Shown here one piece after another: positions 1-9,279 of a stretch of DNA of 64,000 nucleotides. The notes beneath the pieces are model-generated. The model was given only the letters and a program-made list of their open reading frames with translations, was not told where the DNA came from and ran no database searches. A program made the position numbers and the translations under genes. Origin of the DNA: Rhodococcus zopfii NBRC 100606 = JCM 9919 (GTDB taxonomy: Bacteria; Actinomycetota; Actinomycetes; Mycobacteriales; Mycobacteriaceae); the NCBI RefSeq assembly GCF_001895025.1, contig NZ_BCXI01000007.1:171022-235021 (forward strand), written 5' to 3'. Within the stretch, counting starts at the first letter, position 1. Each line of letters starts with the position of its first letter.

Positions 1-1
1 T

Positions 2-259
2 GCTCCCTGGTCCGCCGCGCCGGAGGTGGCATCGATCGGCGGCTCCGTCGATCCGTCCACCCCGCTCGACCATGTCCTCCAGGTCGATGCGATCACCGAG
101 GACACACCGGACGGCCCGGTGCTGGAGTGCGAGTTCGCCGCTGCCGCGGGAGTCGTCGACGGCGAGACCCTCGGCGCGCTGGCACGGCACTGGGAACGCG
201 CCGTATCGGATCTCGCGGGTGCGTCACCCCACGCCCTCGAACCACCGACACGGCTGTAG
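2..259 (+). CDS. NRPS C-terminal end (partial)
   Basis: The frame is open from the window edge to a TAG at 257-259 and gives about 85 residues. The stretch around LDHVLQVDAITED followed by ALARHWERAVSDLA resembles the end of a nonribosomal peptide synthetase condensation or epimerisation domain. No thioesterase or carrier domain follows, so the protein ends on this domain. The next gene, 15 bp downstream, is a free-standing aryl carrier protein, and a siderophore-type exporter follows, so the synthetase probably assembles a siderophore. Only the tail is visible, so neither substrate nor module count can be read. Confidence 0.7.
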   Translation, partial: APWSAAPEVASIGGSVDPSTPLDHVLQVDAITEDTPDGPVLECEFAAAAGVVDGETLGALARHWERAVSDLAGASPHALEPPTRL

Positions 260-274
260 CAGAAGGAGAAACAC

Positions 275-496
275 ATGTTGGATCGCACTACCGTCCTGGC
301 CGACACCGCCCGGATCCTCGAGGTCGAACTCGACGAACTGGACCCGTCGGTGAGCCTGGTCGACCAGGGCCTCGATTCGGTGCGCCTGATGGCGCTCGTC
401 GAACAGTGGCGCGGCGCCGGCGCGGACATCGATTTCGTGTCGCTGGCCTCCGAACCCGACCTGGAGCAGTGGTGTGCCCTGCTCGCCGGGCGGTGA
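275..496 (+). CDS. free-standing aryl carrier protein (siderophore synthesis)
   Basis: A 73-residue carrier protein. The motif DQGLDSVRLMALVEQW (residues ~30-45) contains the serine that takes phosphopantetheine. The following text, GADIDFVSLASEPDLEQW, matches the C-terminal aryl carrier domain of EntB/DhbB far better than a fatty-acid ACP. Such domains carry 2,3-dihydroxybenzoate or salicylate into catecholate or phenolate siderophores. In EntB the domain is fused to isochorismatase; here it stands alone. The ATG is preceded by AGAAGGAG at a normal distance. The TGA at 494-496 lies 10 nt before the exporter start, so NRPS, ArCP and exporter look like one operon. Confidence 0.85.
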   Translation: MLDRTTVLADTARILEVELDELDPSVSLVDQGLDSVRLMALVEQWRGAGADIDFVSLASEPDLEQWCALLAGR

Positions 497-506
497 GCGG
501 AGCACC

Positions 507-1760
507 GTGACGCTCTTCGAAAAGCTGATCATCGACGTCGATCCGCTGCGGACCGGTCGCGAGTTCCGATACCTGTTCCTCGCGCGTGTGGTGTCGCTGC
601 TCGGGCTCGGCTTTCTCGTCGTCGCGGTCCCGGTGCAGGTGTATCAGGTCACCGGGTCGACCGCTCACGTCGCTGCCGTCTCGACGGTGCTCGGTATCGC
701 CACCTTCGCCGCGACGTTCGCCGGCGGGGTGCTCGCGGACCGTTTCGACCGCCGCACGGTGATCGCCCTGGCCCGCGGCACCGCGGGCGTCGCATTCGCT
801 GTGCTCGCCGTGAACGCGTTCCTGCCCGACCCGCAACTGTGGGTGATCTACGCGGTGTCGGTGGCCGACGGCATCGCCGGAGGGATCTCCGCGACCGCGC
901 TGATGGCGGTCACGCCCAGCCTCGTTCCGCGCGACAAACTCGCCGCGGCCGGGGCACTCATGGCGCTGACCGCGGATCTCGGCGCGATGATCGGGCCCGC
1001 ACTCGGCGGTGTGGTCATCGCGGCCGGTGGGGTCGGGTCCGCGTACGTGTTCGCGGCCGCGGCGACCGCGGTGACGACGTTCTGCATCACGCGGTTGCCG
1101 TCGTTGCCACCCACGGGCGCCGTCGAAGAATCACCGCTCGAATCGGTCGTGAGCGGATTCCGGTTCGCGGTCCACAACCGGATCGTCGGCGGGGTTCTCG
1201 TCGCCGGGTTCGTCGCGATGTTGCTGTCCGGATGGGCGGTCCTGATTCCCGCGTTCGCCGACGAAGTGCTCGGGGTGGGCCCGTCGGTGGTCGGACTGCT
1301 GTACACGGCACCGGCCGTCGGTGCGGTGCTCGGGTCGGTGACCAGCGGGTGGACCGGTTCGGTCCGGTGGTCGGGCCGAGTCGTCTTCGTGCTCATGGCG
1401 ATCTCGGCCGCCGGCCTCATCGGTGCGGGGGCTACGGGCATGCTCGTCGTCGCGCTGCTCGGCCTCGCGGCACACGGATTCGGTGACTCGCTCTCCGACA
1501 TCGTCCGGTACGCGACGGTGCAGATGCACACCCCGGACGACTATCGGGGTCGTATCGCCGCGGTGTGGTCGGCGCAGGTCACCGCCGGTGCGTCGGTCGG
1601 TGCGGTCGCGGCGGCCGCGGTCGCGTCGGTGGTGCCGATGTCCGCAGCCCTCGTCGCGTACGGCATTGCGGGACTCGTGGTCACCGCGATCCTCGCCGCC
1701 GCGCTGAAGAGCCTGCGACGCCTGGACGAGCAGGACCATACCCACCTCGCTCGTGCGTGA
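507..1760 (+). CDS. EntS-family MFS siderophore exporter
   Basis: About 417 residues with 12 hydrophobic segments. The N-terminal part (FRYLFLARVVSLLGLGFLVVAVPVQV, then GGVLADRFDRRTVI with the loop 2-3 MFS signature, then LARGTAGV) runs closely parallel to Escherichia coli EntS, the enterobactin exporter. I place the start at GTG 507 (VTLFEKLI), just after the carrier-protein stop, with GGAG at 499-502. An in-frame ATG at 474 would overlap that gene. The product probably exports the finished siderophore across the inner membrane. The TGA stop lies inside a long hairpin that probably ends the operon. Function is inferred from family and position. Confidence 0.85.
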   Translation: MTLFEKLIIDVDPLRTGREFRYLFLARVVSLLGLGFLVVAVPVQVYQVTGSTAHVAAVSTVLGIATFAATFAGGVLADRFDRRTVIALARGTAGVAFAVLAVNAFLPDPQLWVIYAVSVADGIAGGISATALMAVTPSLVPRDKLAAAGALMALTADLGAMIGPALGGVVIAAGGVGSAYVFAAAATAVTTFCITRLPSLPPTGAVEESPLESVVSGFRFAVHNRIVGGVLVAGFVAMLLSGWAVLIPAFADEVLGVGPSVVGLLYTAPAVGAVLGSVTSGWTGSVRWSGRVVFVLMAISAAGLIGAGATGMLVVALLGLAAHGFGDSLSDIVRYATVQMHTPDDYRGRIAAVWSAQVTAGASVGAVAAAAVASVVPMSAALVAYGIAGLVVTAILAAALKSLRRLDEQDHTHLARA

Positions 1761-1795
1761 TTTCGGTAGCGCACGCTGCCGAAACCACGCACGAG
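1750..1795 (+). terminator. hairpin terminator overlapping the exporter stop codon
   Basis: Arms 1750-1770 and 1775-1795 pair almost perfectly (ctcgtgcgtg with cacgcacgag, tttcgg with ccgaaa), with a GCAC loop, one mismatch and one wobble. There is no T-run. The last codons and stop of the exporter form the left arm. Confidence 0.6.
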
Positions 1796-1936
1796 TAACG
1801 CGGGGGGTGGCCGAAACCGACACCCCGGGTCGGTGTTCCGCACCGCATGTCGCCGTGACGCTCGTAGTGCCCGGAGAAGTCGGCTCCGGGCCTTCGGGCG
1901 GCCCCGCCCGGAGAACCACGAGGGCAGGCGAATCAC

Positions 1937-3505
1937 ATGGCGTATCCACAACATTCCGAGTCGGGCTCGATGCGGCGGACCGCCGCGGTGGTGACCCTGG
2001 CGCTGACGACGGTCCTGGCTGCCGGTTTCGCTTCGGCCGGTGAGGCTTTCGCAGCGGATCCGGAAGCGGCAGCGGACGCGGGGGAGATCCCGGCCGGCCT
2101 CGAAATCTTCTACGGTCAGCAGATCGAGTGGGGTTCGTGCGACGGTTACAGCACCGACGGATCGGACCTGAGTGCCCTCGAGTGCGCGAAGGTGAACGTG
2201 CCCGTCGACTACGAGGACCCGGCGGGGCAGACCGCGCAGATCGCGCTGTCCCGGATGCCCGCGGCGGGGGAGAAGATCGGATCGCTGCTCGTCAATCCGG
2301 GTGGGCCCGGGGCGTCCGGGCTCGGGATGGCCGTCGCCGGCACCGGCACCCCGCTCGCCGAGCACTTCGACGTCGTCGGGTTCGACCCGCGCGGTATCGG
2401 AGCGTCGACGCCGCAGATCGTGTGCCTGACCGCCGAGGAGAAGGACGAACAGCGGTCCGAAACCGGCGACCAGAGCCCCGACACCGTTGCCGAGGCGGAG
2501 CAGGAGGCGCAGGAGTTCGCGGCGCAGTGCGCCGAACGGACCGGGACGGACCTGCTCGCGAACGTCGGCACCAGGGATGTCGCGAGGGACATGGACGTCA
2601 TCCGCGCGGTGCTCGGAGACCGGCAGCTCACCTATCTCGGCTACTCGTACGGCACCCGGCTCGGCACGGTCTACGCGGAACAGTTCCCGCAGAACGTGCG
2701 CGCGATGGTGCTCGACGGCGCGCTCGATCCTCAGCAGGATTTCGCCGAGCAGATGCTCGAGCAGATGACCGGCTTCCAGCAGGCGTTCGACAGTTTCGCC
2801 GAGCGCTGCACGACCCTCACGGGCTGCCCCCTCGGCGCCGATCCGGCGGCGTCGGTGCAGCGGTTCCGCGAACTCGTCGCACCTCTCCTCGACAGCCCGG
2901 CCACCACCGCGGACGGGCGCGGCCTGAGCTACGGGGATGCGATGACCGGGGTGATCGCGGCCCTGTACTCGCCAGCCGGCTGGGAGCCGTTGATGGCGGG
3001 ACTCGACGAGCTGACGGCGGGCAACGGCGACACGCTGCAGATGTTCGCGGACCTGTACCAGGGCCGGTCCGCCGACGGCACCTACTCGAACTCGGCCGAG
3101 GCACTGACGGCTGTGCGGTGCGTCGACGATCCGGTCACGACGGACCGGACGGCACTCGGTGAGCTCGACACGCAGATACGCGAGGCCGCGCCGTTCCTCG
3201 ACGACGGCCACGGCACGGGTGAAGCACCGCTCGACCCGTGCGCGTTCTGGCCGGTGCCGACGACGAGCAGCCCGCACACCGTCGACGCGCCGGGCCTGGC
3301 TCCGGTGCTGGTGGTGTCCACCACCGAGGACCCGGCCACGCCCTATCAGGCGGGTGTCGACCTGGCGGATCAGCTCGACGGTGTCCTGGTCACCTACCGT
3401 GGCACCCAGCACGGAGTCGTCCTGAGCGGGCAGTGGTGTGTCGACAAGCCGGTCGTGTCCTATCTCGTCGACCTGACCGTGCCGGAGGGCGATCTCACCT
3501 GCTGA
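1937..3505 (+). CDS. secreted alpha/beta-hydrolase, tripeptidyl aminopeptidase-like
   Basis: Up to 522 residues with an N-terminal export signal (RRTAAVVTLALTTVLAAGFASAGEAFA, cleavage probably near AFA-AD). The serine-hydrolase nucleophile lies in GYSYGTRLG (Ser ~237), the oxyanion strand is LLVNPGGPGASG, and the C-terminal TAP-like domain carries DPATP (likely Asp) and GTQHG (likely His). This is the Streptomyces SlpD/SlpE and mycobacterial Rv2223c/Rv2224c type of exported peptidase. An in-frame ATG at 1970 (MRRTAAVV) would give a more usual signal peptide; I keep 1937 because GGCAGG precedes it. It lies between siderophore genes but need not belong to that pathway. Confidence 0.85.
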   Translation: MAYPQHSESGSMRRTAAVVTLALTTVLAAGFASAGEAFAADPEAAADAGEIPAGLEIFYGQQIEWGSCDGYSTDGSDLSALECAKVNVPVDYEDPAGQTAQIALSRMPAAGEKIGSLLVNPGGPGASGLGMAVAGTGTPLAEHFDVVGFDPRGIGASTPQIVCLTAEEKDEQRSETGDQSPDTVAEAEQEAQEFAAQCAERTGTDLLANVGTRDVARDMDVIRAVLGDRQLTYLGYSYGTRLGTVYAEQFPQNVRAMVLDGALDPQQDFAEQMLEQMTGFQQAFDSFAERCTTLTGCPLGADPAASVQRFRELVAPLLDSPATTADGRGLSYGDAMTGVIAALYSPAGWEPLMAGLDELTAGNGDTLQMFADLYQGRSADGTYSNSAEALTAVRCVDDPVTTDRTALGELDTQIREAAPFLDDGHGTGEAPLDPCAFWPVPTTSSPHTVDAPGLAPVLVVSTTEDPATPYQAGVDLADQLDGVLVTYRGTQHGVVLSGQWCVDKPVVSYLVDLTVPEGDLTC

Positions 3506-3526
3506 TCGGTGCTCCCATTCGATGCA

Positions 3527-3564
3527 GACCGCCGGTCGCCCGTGGCAGCGGGCGACCGGCGGTC
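3527..3564. terminator. bidirectional hairpin terminator
   Basis: Perfect 15-bp arms (3527-3541 and 3550-3564) around an 8-nt loop, placed between the convergent hydrolase and siderophore-interacting genes. Confidence 0.7.
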
Positions 3565-3584
3565 GTGGATGCGACGGTGAGTTT

Positions 3585-4421
3585 TCAGTGCTCGTCGTCG
3601 TGCTCGCCGTCGACACGGTCGTGGTCGGCGGCCTTGCCGTAGCCGGTCTCGGACATGCCGATCCGCCAGTACCCGATGACCAAGGTCGCCTTCCGGTCGA
3701 AACGAGCCTCGGCGCGCAGCCACTTGCGCATTGCCTGCACGGTCTTGGATTCGGCGGACACCCAGGCGAAACGTTTGACGTCGCCCTCGGGGAGGGCCAC
3801 CGCGGTCGCGGCGTCGAGCAGGTGGGTGGTGGTGCCCGCGGGGGCTCCGTTGCGGTGGACCCAGCGGATCTCGATGTCCGCGGGAGACGGCAGGTCCTGC
3901 TGCTCGTGTTCGTCGGCCACCTCGATCACGGCGACCCCGCGCGCGCCTTCGGGCAGGCGCTCGAGCATCCGGCCGATCGCCGGGAGAGCCGTCTCGTCGC
4001 CGACGATCAGGTACCAGTCCGCGACCGGCGCCACGACCCCGCCGCCCCCGGCGGCGCCGATCCGGTCGCCGGGCTGTGCGTGTTCGGCCCAGCCGCTGGC
4101 CAGGCCTTCGTCGCCGTGCTTGACGAAGTCGATGTCCATCTCGCCTGCGGCGGGATCGAGGCGCCGCACCGTGTAGGTGCGGATCATCTGCTTGACCGTC
4201 GGATCCGGCCAGAGCAGCCGGCCGGTGCCGTCGTTCCCGGGCAGGTCCAGGTCGCCGTTCTCCCGTGGGAAGACGAGTTTGATGTTGGGGACACGGGTGG
4301 GGTCCTTCGCGTAGACCTCGACGCCACGCCCGGCAAAGGTGATGCGGCGCATGTGCGGGGTGATGTCCACGACCCGTGCGACTTCGATGACAGCGGGCAA
4401 CAGCCCGTCTTCGTTCGACAT
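3585..4421 (-). CDS. siderophore-interacting protein (ferric-siderophore reductase)
   Basis: About 278 residues of the ViuB/SIP family, cytoplasmic FAD enzymes that reduce Fe(III)-siderophores to release iron. The FAD-binding signature is RTYTVR near residue 85. The phosphate-loop region [11 protein letters not shown] and the NAD(P)H-binding-like half ([19 protein letters not shown]) follow, and GYWRIG lies near the end, as usual in this family. The frame also allows GTG 4430 and ATG 4427. I choose ATG 4421 because an AAGG lies about 9 nt upstream and because a strong iron box lies at 4432-4450. It is therefore probably repressed by iron, unlike its neighbours on the other strand. The C-terminal His/Asp-rich tail ([12 protein letters not shown]) is not typical of the family. 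Confidence 0.9.
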   Translation of the reverse strand: MSNEDGLLPAVIEVARVVDITPHMRRITFAGRGVEVYAKDPTRVPNIKLVFPRENGDLDLPGNDGTGRLLWPDPTVKQMIRTYTVRRLDPAAGEMDIDFVKHGDEGLASGWAEHAQPGDRIGAAGGGGVVAPVADWYLIVGDETALPAIGRMLERLPEGARGVAVIEVADEHEQQDLPSPADIEIRWVHRNGAPAGTTTHLLDAATAVALPEGDVKRFAWVSAESKTVQAMRKWLRAEARFDRKATLVIGYWRIGMSETGYGKAADHDRVDGEHDDEH

Positions 4422-4431
4422 GCCCATCACC

Positions 4432-4450
4432 TTAGGGCAGCCTGACCAAA
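4432..4450. promoter_or_regulatory. IdeR/DmdR-type iron box
   Basis: TTAGGGCAGCCTGACCAAA matches 14 of 19 positions of the consensus TTAGGTTAGGCTAACCTAA that I recall for IdeR/DmdR. It sits directly upstream of the siderophore-interacting gene and would cover its promoter. Confidence 0.75.
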
Positions 4451-4475
4451 TAAATGGGGGTGAGGCGGCGGGGGA

Positions 4476-5897
4476 TCAACCTGCCGAGGCCGGACGGCGG
4501 GGGATCGTCGACGCCGCGACGGCGAGCGTGAGCGTCGCGACCAGCACCGCGGTGAACACCGGGTCGATCGACGCCGCGACCTGCCCCGCATCCGGGGCGC
4601 CCGTGCCCCCGGCCGCCGCGTTGGCCAACGCCCCGAACACCGCGACCCCGACGGCGCTGCCCAGCCCGCGGGCGAACGCGTTCGCGCCGGTCGCGACGCC
4701 TCGTTCGGACCAGCCGACGCTCGCTTGCGCCGCGATCAGCGACGGGCTGGCGATCAGCCCCATCCCGAGGCCGATGAGCAGACAGCAGGCCGCGACGTGC
4801 CAGATCTGCGAGTGCACGTCGAGTCGCGTCAGCAGGACCGTGCCGGAGATCGCCGGTACCGCGCCGATCAGCGCGGTCGCCCGGAATCCCAACCGCAGAT
4901 ACAGCCGCCCCGACTGCGACGCCGCGACCGGCCAGCCGAGGGTCAGTGTCGCCAGGGTGAACCCGGCGACCAGCGCCGTCGTGCCGAGTGCTCCCTGCAC
5001 GAACGCAGGAACGTACGACGTCAGACCCATCACCACCGCACCGACCAACGTGGCGACCGCGCTCGTCGACAACAGCACCCGCCGGGTGAACACCCACATC
5101 GGCAGGATCGGATCCGCGGCACGCCGCTCCACCAGGCCGAACACCGCGAACAACACGAGCGCCGACGTGAAGATCGCCACGCTCGGCACCGACACCCACG
5201 ACCACGCCTGGCCGCCTTCGAGCAGGCCGAGGATCAGCAGACCGGCCGCCAGCGCCAGTGCCGTCGCCCCCGCCCAGTCGATCCGCGAGCGTTCCGGCCG
5301 GTCCTCGGCCTGCGTCTCGTCGAAACTGCGGATCAGCACCCACGCCGCGAGCGCGCACAGCGGAAGGTTCACCCAGAAGATCCAGCGCCAGGACACGAAG
5401 TCGGAGAAGATCCCGCCGATCGCGGGGCCGACGACCGAGGACATTCCCCACACGCTGGCGATATAGCCCTGCGCCTTGGCGCGCTCGGCAACGGTGTAGA
5501 TGTCGCCGGCGATGGTTTGTGCCATCGGCAGCACAGCACCGGCGCCGATACCCTGCACCGCCCGGAACGCGATCAGCGCGGGCATGCTCCACGCCAGCGC
5601 GCACAGCAACGACCCGAGGGCGAACACCGCGATCCCGAACAGCAGGACCGGTTTGCGGCCGAACACGTCGGACAGCTTGCCGTACACCGGCACGAGTACC
5701 GCCTGCGTCAGCAGATAGCTCGAGAACAGCCACGGGAACTGCGTGAATCCGCCGAGCTCCGCAACGATCGTGGGGACGGCGGTCGCAAGGATGGTGCTCT
5801 CGAGCGCCACCAGCGCCGTCGCGAGCATCAGGGACAGCAGGATCGGACCGCGTTCCGACCGGAGCCCGACGTTCCCGTGTGCCGTTCCCGATGCCAT
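4476..5897 (-). CDS. MFS transporter, DHA2 (EmrB/QacA) family
   Basis: 473 residues with about 14 hydrophobic segments, the usual count for DHA2 drug:H+ antiporters. Family motifs are visible: TIVAELGG and SSYLLTQAVLVPVYGKLSDVFGRKP (motif A). ATG 5897 is preceded by GGGAG. The M. tuberculosis counterpart in this neighbourhood is emrB (Rv0783c), which there lies after ptrB rather than before purC. The substrate cannot be read. The siderophore neighbours make export of a siderophore-related compound possible, but the gene is separated from them by the oppositely controlled SIP gene, and no iron box was seen at its own start. Confidence 0.85.
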   Translation of the reverse strand: MASGTAHGNVGLRSERGPILLSLMLATALVALESTILATAVPTIVAELGGFTQFPWLFSSYLLTQAVLVPVYGKLSDVFGRKPVLLFGIAVFALGSLLCALAWSMPALIAFRAVQGIGAGAVLPMAQTIAGDIYTVAERAKAQGYIASVWGMSSVVGPAIGGIFSDFVSWRWIFWVNLPLCALAAWVLIRSFDETQAEDRPERSRIDWAGATALALAAGLLILGLLEGGQAWSWVSVPSVAIFTSALVLFAVFGLVERRAADPILPMWVFTRRVLLSTSAVATLVGAVVMGLTSYVPAFVQGALGTTALVAGFTLATLTLGWPVAASQSGRLYLRLGFRATALIGAVPAISGTVLLTRLDVHSQIWHVAACCLLIGLGMGLIASPSLIAAQASVGWSERGVATGANAFARGLGSAVGVAVFGALANAAAGGTGAPDAGQVAASIDPVFTAVLVATLTLAVAASTIPRRPASAG

Positions 5898-5998
5898 CGT
5901 GCTCCCGTCGCCGATCGGATCGCGTCCGAAGTGATCTCCGACATTGTGGTGGATGGGAGATATGCCACCGGCTTACCGTGTATGTCGCCTTCGAGCAC

Positions 5999-6010
5999 TA
6001 GGGTGGCACC
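5999..6010 (+). promoter_or_regulatory. leaderless-type -10 element for purC
   Basis: TAGGGT at 5999-6004 is followed by 6 nt and then the GTG start at 6011. A transcript would begin at or next to the start codon. No Shine-Dalgarno sequence is present. Confidence 0.45.
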
Positions 6011-6901
6011 GTGCGTCCTTCACTCGAGTCCTACTCCCACCTCGCCGGCGGCAAGGTCCGCGACCTGTATGTCATCGACGACGAGCACCTGCTGCTCGTG
6101 GCCAGCGACCGGATCTCGGCCTACGACCACGTGCTCGCCACCCCGATCCCCGACAAGGGCCGGGTCCTCACCGCGATGAGCGTGTTCTTCTTCAACCTGC
6201 TCGACGCGAACAACCATCTCGCCGGTGAACCCGACGACGAACGCATCCCCGAAGACCTCCTCGGTCGTGCACTGGTCGTCAAGCGGCTGCAGATGGTGCC
6301 CGTCGAATGCGTTGCCCGTGGCTACCTCACCGGATCCGGTCTGCTCGATTACCAGGCCACCGGCTCCGTGTGCGGGGTGAAGCTGCCCGATGGCCTCGTC
6401 GAGGCGAGCCGCCTGCCGGAACCGATCTTCACCCCGGCCACGAAGGCCGACCTGGGCGACCACGACGAGAACATCAGCTTCGAGGCAGTGGCCGAGAAGG
6501 TCGGCCTCAATCTCGCGATGAAGCTGCGCCAGGACACCCTCGACATCTACGACCGCGCCTCGATGTACGCATCCGAGCGCGGCATCCTCCTCGCCGACAC
6601 CAAGTTCGAGTTCGGGCTCGACAAGGCCGGCAACCTGGTGCTCGCGGACGAGGTGCTCACCCCGGATTCGTCCCGCTATTGGCCGGCCGAGGAGTACACG
6701 GAAGGCAAGGTGCAGGCGAGCTTCGACAAGCAGATCGTCCGCAACTGGCTGACCGGACCGGAATCCGGCTGGGACCGCAAGTCCGATACCCCGCCGCCGG
6801 CGCTTCCGCAGCACGTCGTCGACAAGACCCGTGCACGCTACATCGAGGCGTACGAGCGGATCTCCGGGCTGTCGTTCGACGACTGGATCGGGGGACAGTG
6901 A
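6011..6901 (+). CDS. purC: phosphoribosylaminoimidazole-succinocarboxamide synthase
   Basis: 296 residues. SAICAR synthetase joins CAIR and L-aspartate with ATP in purine synthesis. Diagnostic blocks are [11 protein letters not shown] (residues ~13-23, ATP loop), [13 protein letters not shown] (~98-110), DTKFEFG (~199-205) and [13 protein letters not shown] (~218-230). GTG 6011 is the start. The TGA at 6899-6901 overlaps the ATG of the ptrB gene by one base (TGATG), so the two are translationally coupled, as in M. tuberculosis (Rv0780-Rv0782). Confidence 0.98.
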   Translation: MRPSLESYSHLAGGKVRDLYVIDDEHLLLVASDRISAYDHVLATPIPDKGRVLTAMSVFFFNLLDANNHLAGEPDDERIPEDLLGRALVVKRLQMVPVECVARGYLTGSGLLDYQATGSVCGVKLPDGLVEASRLPEPIFTPATKADLGDHDENISFEAVAEKVGLNLAMKLRQDTLDIYDRASMYASERGILLADTKFEFGLDKAGNLVLADEVLTPDSSRYWPAEEYTEGKVQASFDKQIVRNWLTGPESGWDRKSDTPPPALPQHVVDKTRARYIEAYERISGLSFDDWIGGQ

Positions 6902-9042
6902 TGCCGGAGTCGGCACCCCTGTCGGCGCCCCCGGTCGCCAAGACGGTTCCGTTCGAGCGCACCCACCACGGGCACACCTTCGTCGACGAGTACGAATGGT
7001 TGCGCGACAAGGAGAGTCCCGAGGTCGTCGCGTATCTCGAGGCCGAGAACGCGTGGACCGACCAGCAGACCGCCGATCTGGCGCCGTTGCGCGGGAAGAT
7101 CTTCGACGAGATCAAGTCGCGCACGCAGGAAACCGACATGTCGGTGCCGACCCGACTCGGCGACTGGTGGTACTACGCCCGCACCGCCGAGGGCAAGCAG
7201 TACGGGATCCAGTGCCGCTGCCCGATCTCCGGGCCCGACGACTGGACGCCGCCGGAACCGGCTCCGGGTGTCGAACTGCCCGGCGAGCAGATCCTGCTCG
7301 ACGGCAACGCCGAAGCCGAGGGACACGAGTTCTTCTCCGTCGGCGCGTTCTCGATCAGCCACGACGGCACGTTGCTCGCCTACTCCACCGACGTCGTCGG
7401 CGACGAGCGATACACGCTGCGGTTCAAGAACCTCCTCACCGGTGAACTCCTGCCCGACGAGATTCCCGGCACCGCACCGGGCGCGACGTGGGCGATCGAC
7501 CACAGTCACGTCTTCTATCTCACCGTCGACGAATCGTGGCGGCCGGACACGGTGTGGCGGCACCGCCTCGGCACCGACCGCACCGAGGACGTGAAGGTCT
7601 TCCACGAACCCGACGAGCGGTACTGGGTGTCGGTGGGTTCGACCCGCAGCGAAAAGTACCTGATGATCTGGGTCGGGTCGAAGATCACCACCGAGGGCTG
7701 GGTTCTCGAATCCGGCAACCCGACAGGCGAATTCCGGGTGCTGCTGCCCCGGCGCGAGGGTGTCGAGTACGGCGCCGAGCACGCGGTCGTCGCGGGCGAG
7801 GACCGATTCCTGGTGCTGCACAACGACGTCGACCCCGAATCGGGGGTGAAGGCGGAGAACTTCGTGCTCGCCGAGGCGCCCGTCGCCGACCCGTCTGCGC
7901 TGCGCACCCTCATCGCGCACCGCGACGACGTGCGACTCGAGGACGTCGACGCGTTCGCCGGCCATCTCGTGCTCGGCTACCGTCGTGAGGCGCTGACCCG
8001 GCTCGCGGTGTGGCCGCTGACCGCCGACGGCTACGGCCAACTCACCGAACTCGAATTCGACGAGGAACTGTTCTCCGTCGGCCCCGGCGCGAACCCCGAA
8101 TGGCATCAGCCGACGTTGCGACTCGGATTCACGTCGTTCATCACCCCGAGCCGCGTCTACGACCGCGTCGTCGCGACCGGCGAGATGCTGCTGCGCAAGG
8201 CGCAGCCGGTGCTCGGCGAGTTCGATCCGACCGCCTACGAGCAACACCGCGATTGGGCGGTCGCGCAGGACGGCACCAGAATCCCGCTGTCGATCGTGCG
8301 GCGCAAGGATCTTCCGGACGGTCCCGCGCCGACGCTGCTCTACGGCTACGGCTCGTACGAGGCGAGCATCGACCCCGGTTTCTCGGTGGCGCGGCTGTCG
8401 CTGCTCGACCGCGGCATGGTGTTCGCCGTCGCGCACGTGCGCGGCGGCGGCGAGATGGGCCGCCACTGGTACGAGAACGGCAAGACCCTCGCGAAGAAGA
8501 ACACCTTCACCGACTTCGTCGCGTGCGCGCAGCACCTGATCGACACGGGGGTGACCGCCGCGGATCGTCTCGTCGCGGACGGCGGCAGCGCCGGCGGTCT
8601 GCTCATGGGTGCGGTCGCGAACCTCGCACCGGAGTTGTTCACCGGCATCCTGGCGAACGTGCCGTTCGTCGATCCGCTCACCTCGATCCTCGATCCGTCG
8701 CTGCCGCTGACGGTGATCGAGTGGGACGAGTGGGGCAACCCCCTCGACAACCCCGAGGTGTACGAGTACATGCGCTCGTACAGCCCGTACGAGAATGTCG
8801 AGGCCAAGGATTATCCCGCGATCCTTGCGATCACCAGCATCAACGACACCCGGGTGCTGTACGTCGAACCGGCCAAGTGGGTCGCCAAGCTGCGTGCCAC
8901 CAAGACCGGCGACGCACCGCTGCTCCTCAAGACGGAGATGAGCGCCGGGCACGGCGGCGTCTCCGGTCGCTACGAGAAGTGGCGTGAGGTGGCGTTCGAG
9001 TTCGCGTGGGTGCTCGCCACGTCGGGGGCGTATCGCCCCTGA
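6901..9042 (+). CDS. ptrB: prolyl oligopeptidase family peptidase (protease II)
   Basis: About 713 residues, S9A family. It has the N-terminal seven-bladed propeller and the C-terminal alpha/beta hydrolase fold. The nucleophile is in DGGSAGGLLMG (Ser ~563). The catalytic Asp is probably in SINDTRV and the His in SAGHGG near the end. Protease II (oligopeptidase B) is cytoplasmic and cleaves short peptides, usually after Lys or Arg. I chose ATG 6901, which overlaps the purC stop and begins a sequence typical of the family (VAKTVPFERTHHGHTFVDEYEWLRD). In M. tuberculosis this gene is split into Rv0781 and Rv0782; here it is intact. Confidence 0.95.
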   Translation: MPESAPLSAPPVAKTVPFERTHHGHTFVDEYEWLRDKESPEVVAYLEAENAWTDQQTADLAPLRGKIFDEIKSRTQETDMSVPTRLGDWWYYARTAEGKQYGIQCRCPISGPDDWTPPEPAPGVELPGEQILLDGNAEAEGHEFFSVGAFSISHDGTLLAYSTDVVGDERYTLRFKNLLTGELLPDEIPGTAPGATWAIDHSHVFYLTVDESWRPDTVWRHRLGTDRTEDVKVFHEPDERYWVSVGSTRSEKYLMIWVGSKITTEGWVLESGNPTGEFRVLLPRREGVEYGAEHAVVAGEDRFLVLHNDVDPESGVKAENFVLAEAPVADPSALRTLIAHRDDVRLEDVDAFAGHLVLGYRREALTRLAVWPLTADGYGQLTELEFDEELFSVGPGANPEWHQPTLRLGFTSFITPSRVYDRVVATGEMLLRKAQPVLGEFDPTAYEQHRDWAVAQDGTRIPLSIVRRKDLPDGPAPTLLYGYGSYEASIDPGFSVARLSLLDRGMVFAVAHVRGGGEMGRHWYENGKTLAKKNTFTDFVACAQHLIDTGVTAADRLVADGGSAGGLLMGAVANLAPELFTGILANVPFVDPLTSILDPSLPLTVIEWDEWGNPLDNPEVYEYMRSYSPYENVEAKDYPAILAITSINDTRVLYVEPAKWVAKLRATKTGDAPLLLKTEMSAGHGGVSGRYEKWREVAFEFAWVLATSGAYRP

Positions 9043-9060
9043 CGTTTCGTTCGGCACATC

Positions 9061-9090
9061 GGCCGTCGTCGCGACTTCGCGACGACGGCC
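9061..9090 (+). terminator. hairpin terminator after ptrB
   Basis: Perfect 14-bp arms (9061-9074 and 9077-9090), beginning 18 nt after the ptrB stop. Confidence 0.65.
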
Positions 9091-9279
9091 GTCGGCATTT
9101 CTGCCCTGCGGTCGGCCGCGCGCCGGCGCTTCGGGTCCGGCCCGCACACCGTCTAGGTATCCCACCTACCGGAGACCCATCCTTGCGCGCACCGGCTCCG
9201 AATCTCCGACAGACGCTCACAAGAGCGTTTGCGCGTCGGCCCCTGCCGACGCGGCGAGAACGAGTAAGGAGAAGTCTTC

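Noticed and set aside
1541..3616. A 690-codon minus-strand open frame opposite the secreted hydrolase
   Set aside because: No domain or signal is recognisable and the + strand product has a clear signal peptide and catalytic motifs.
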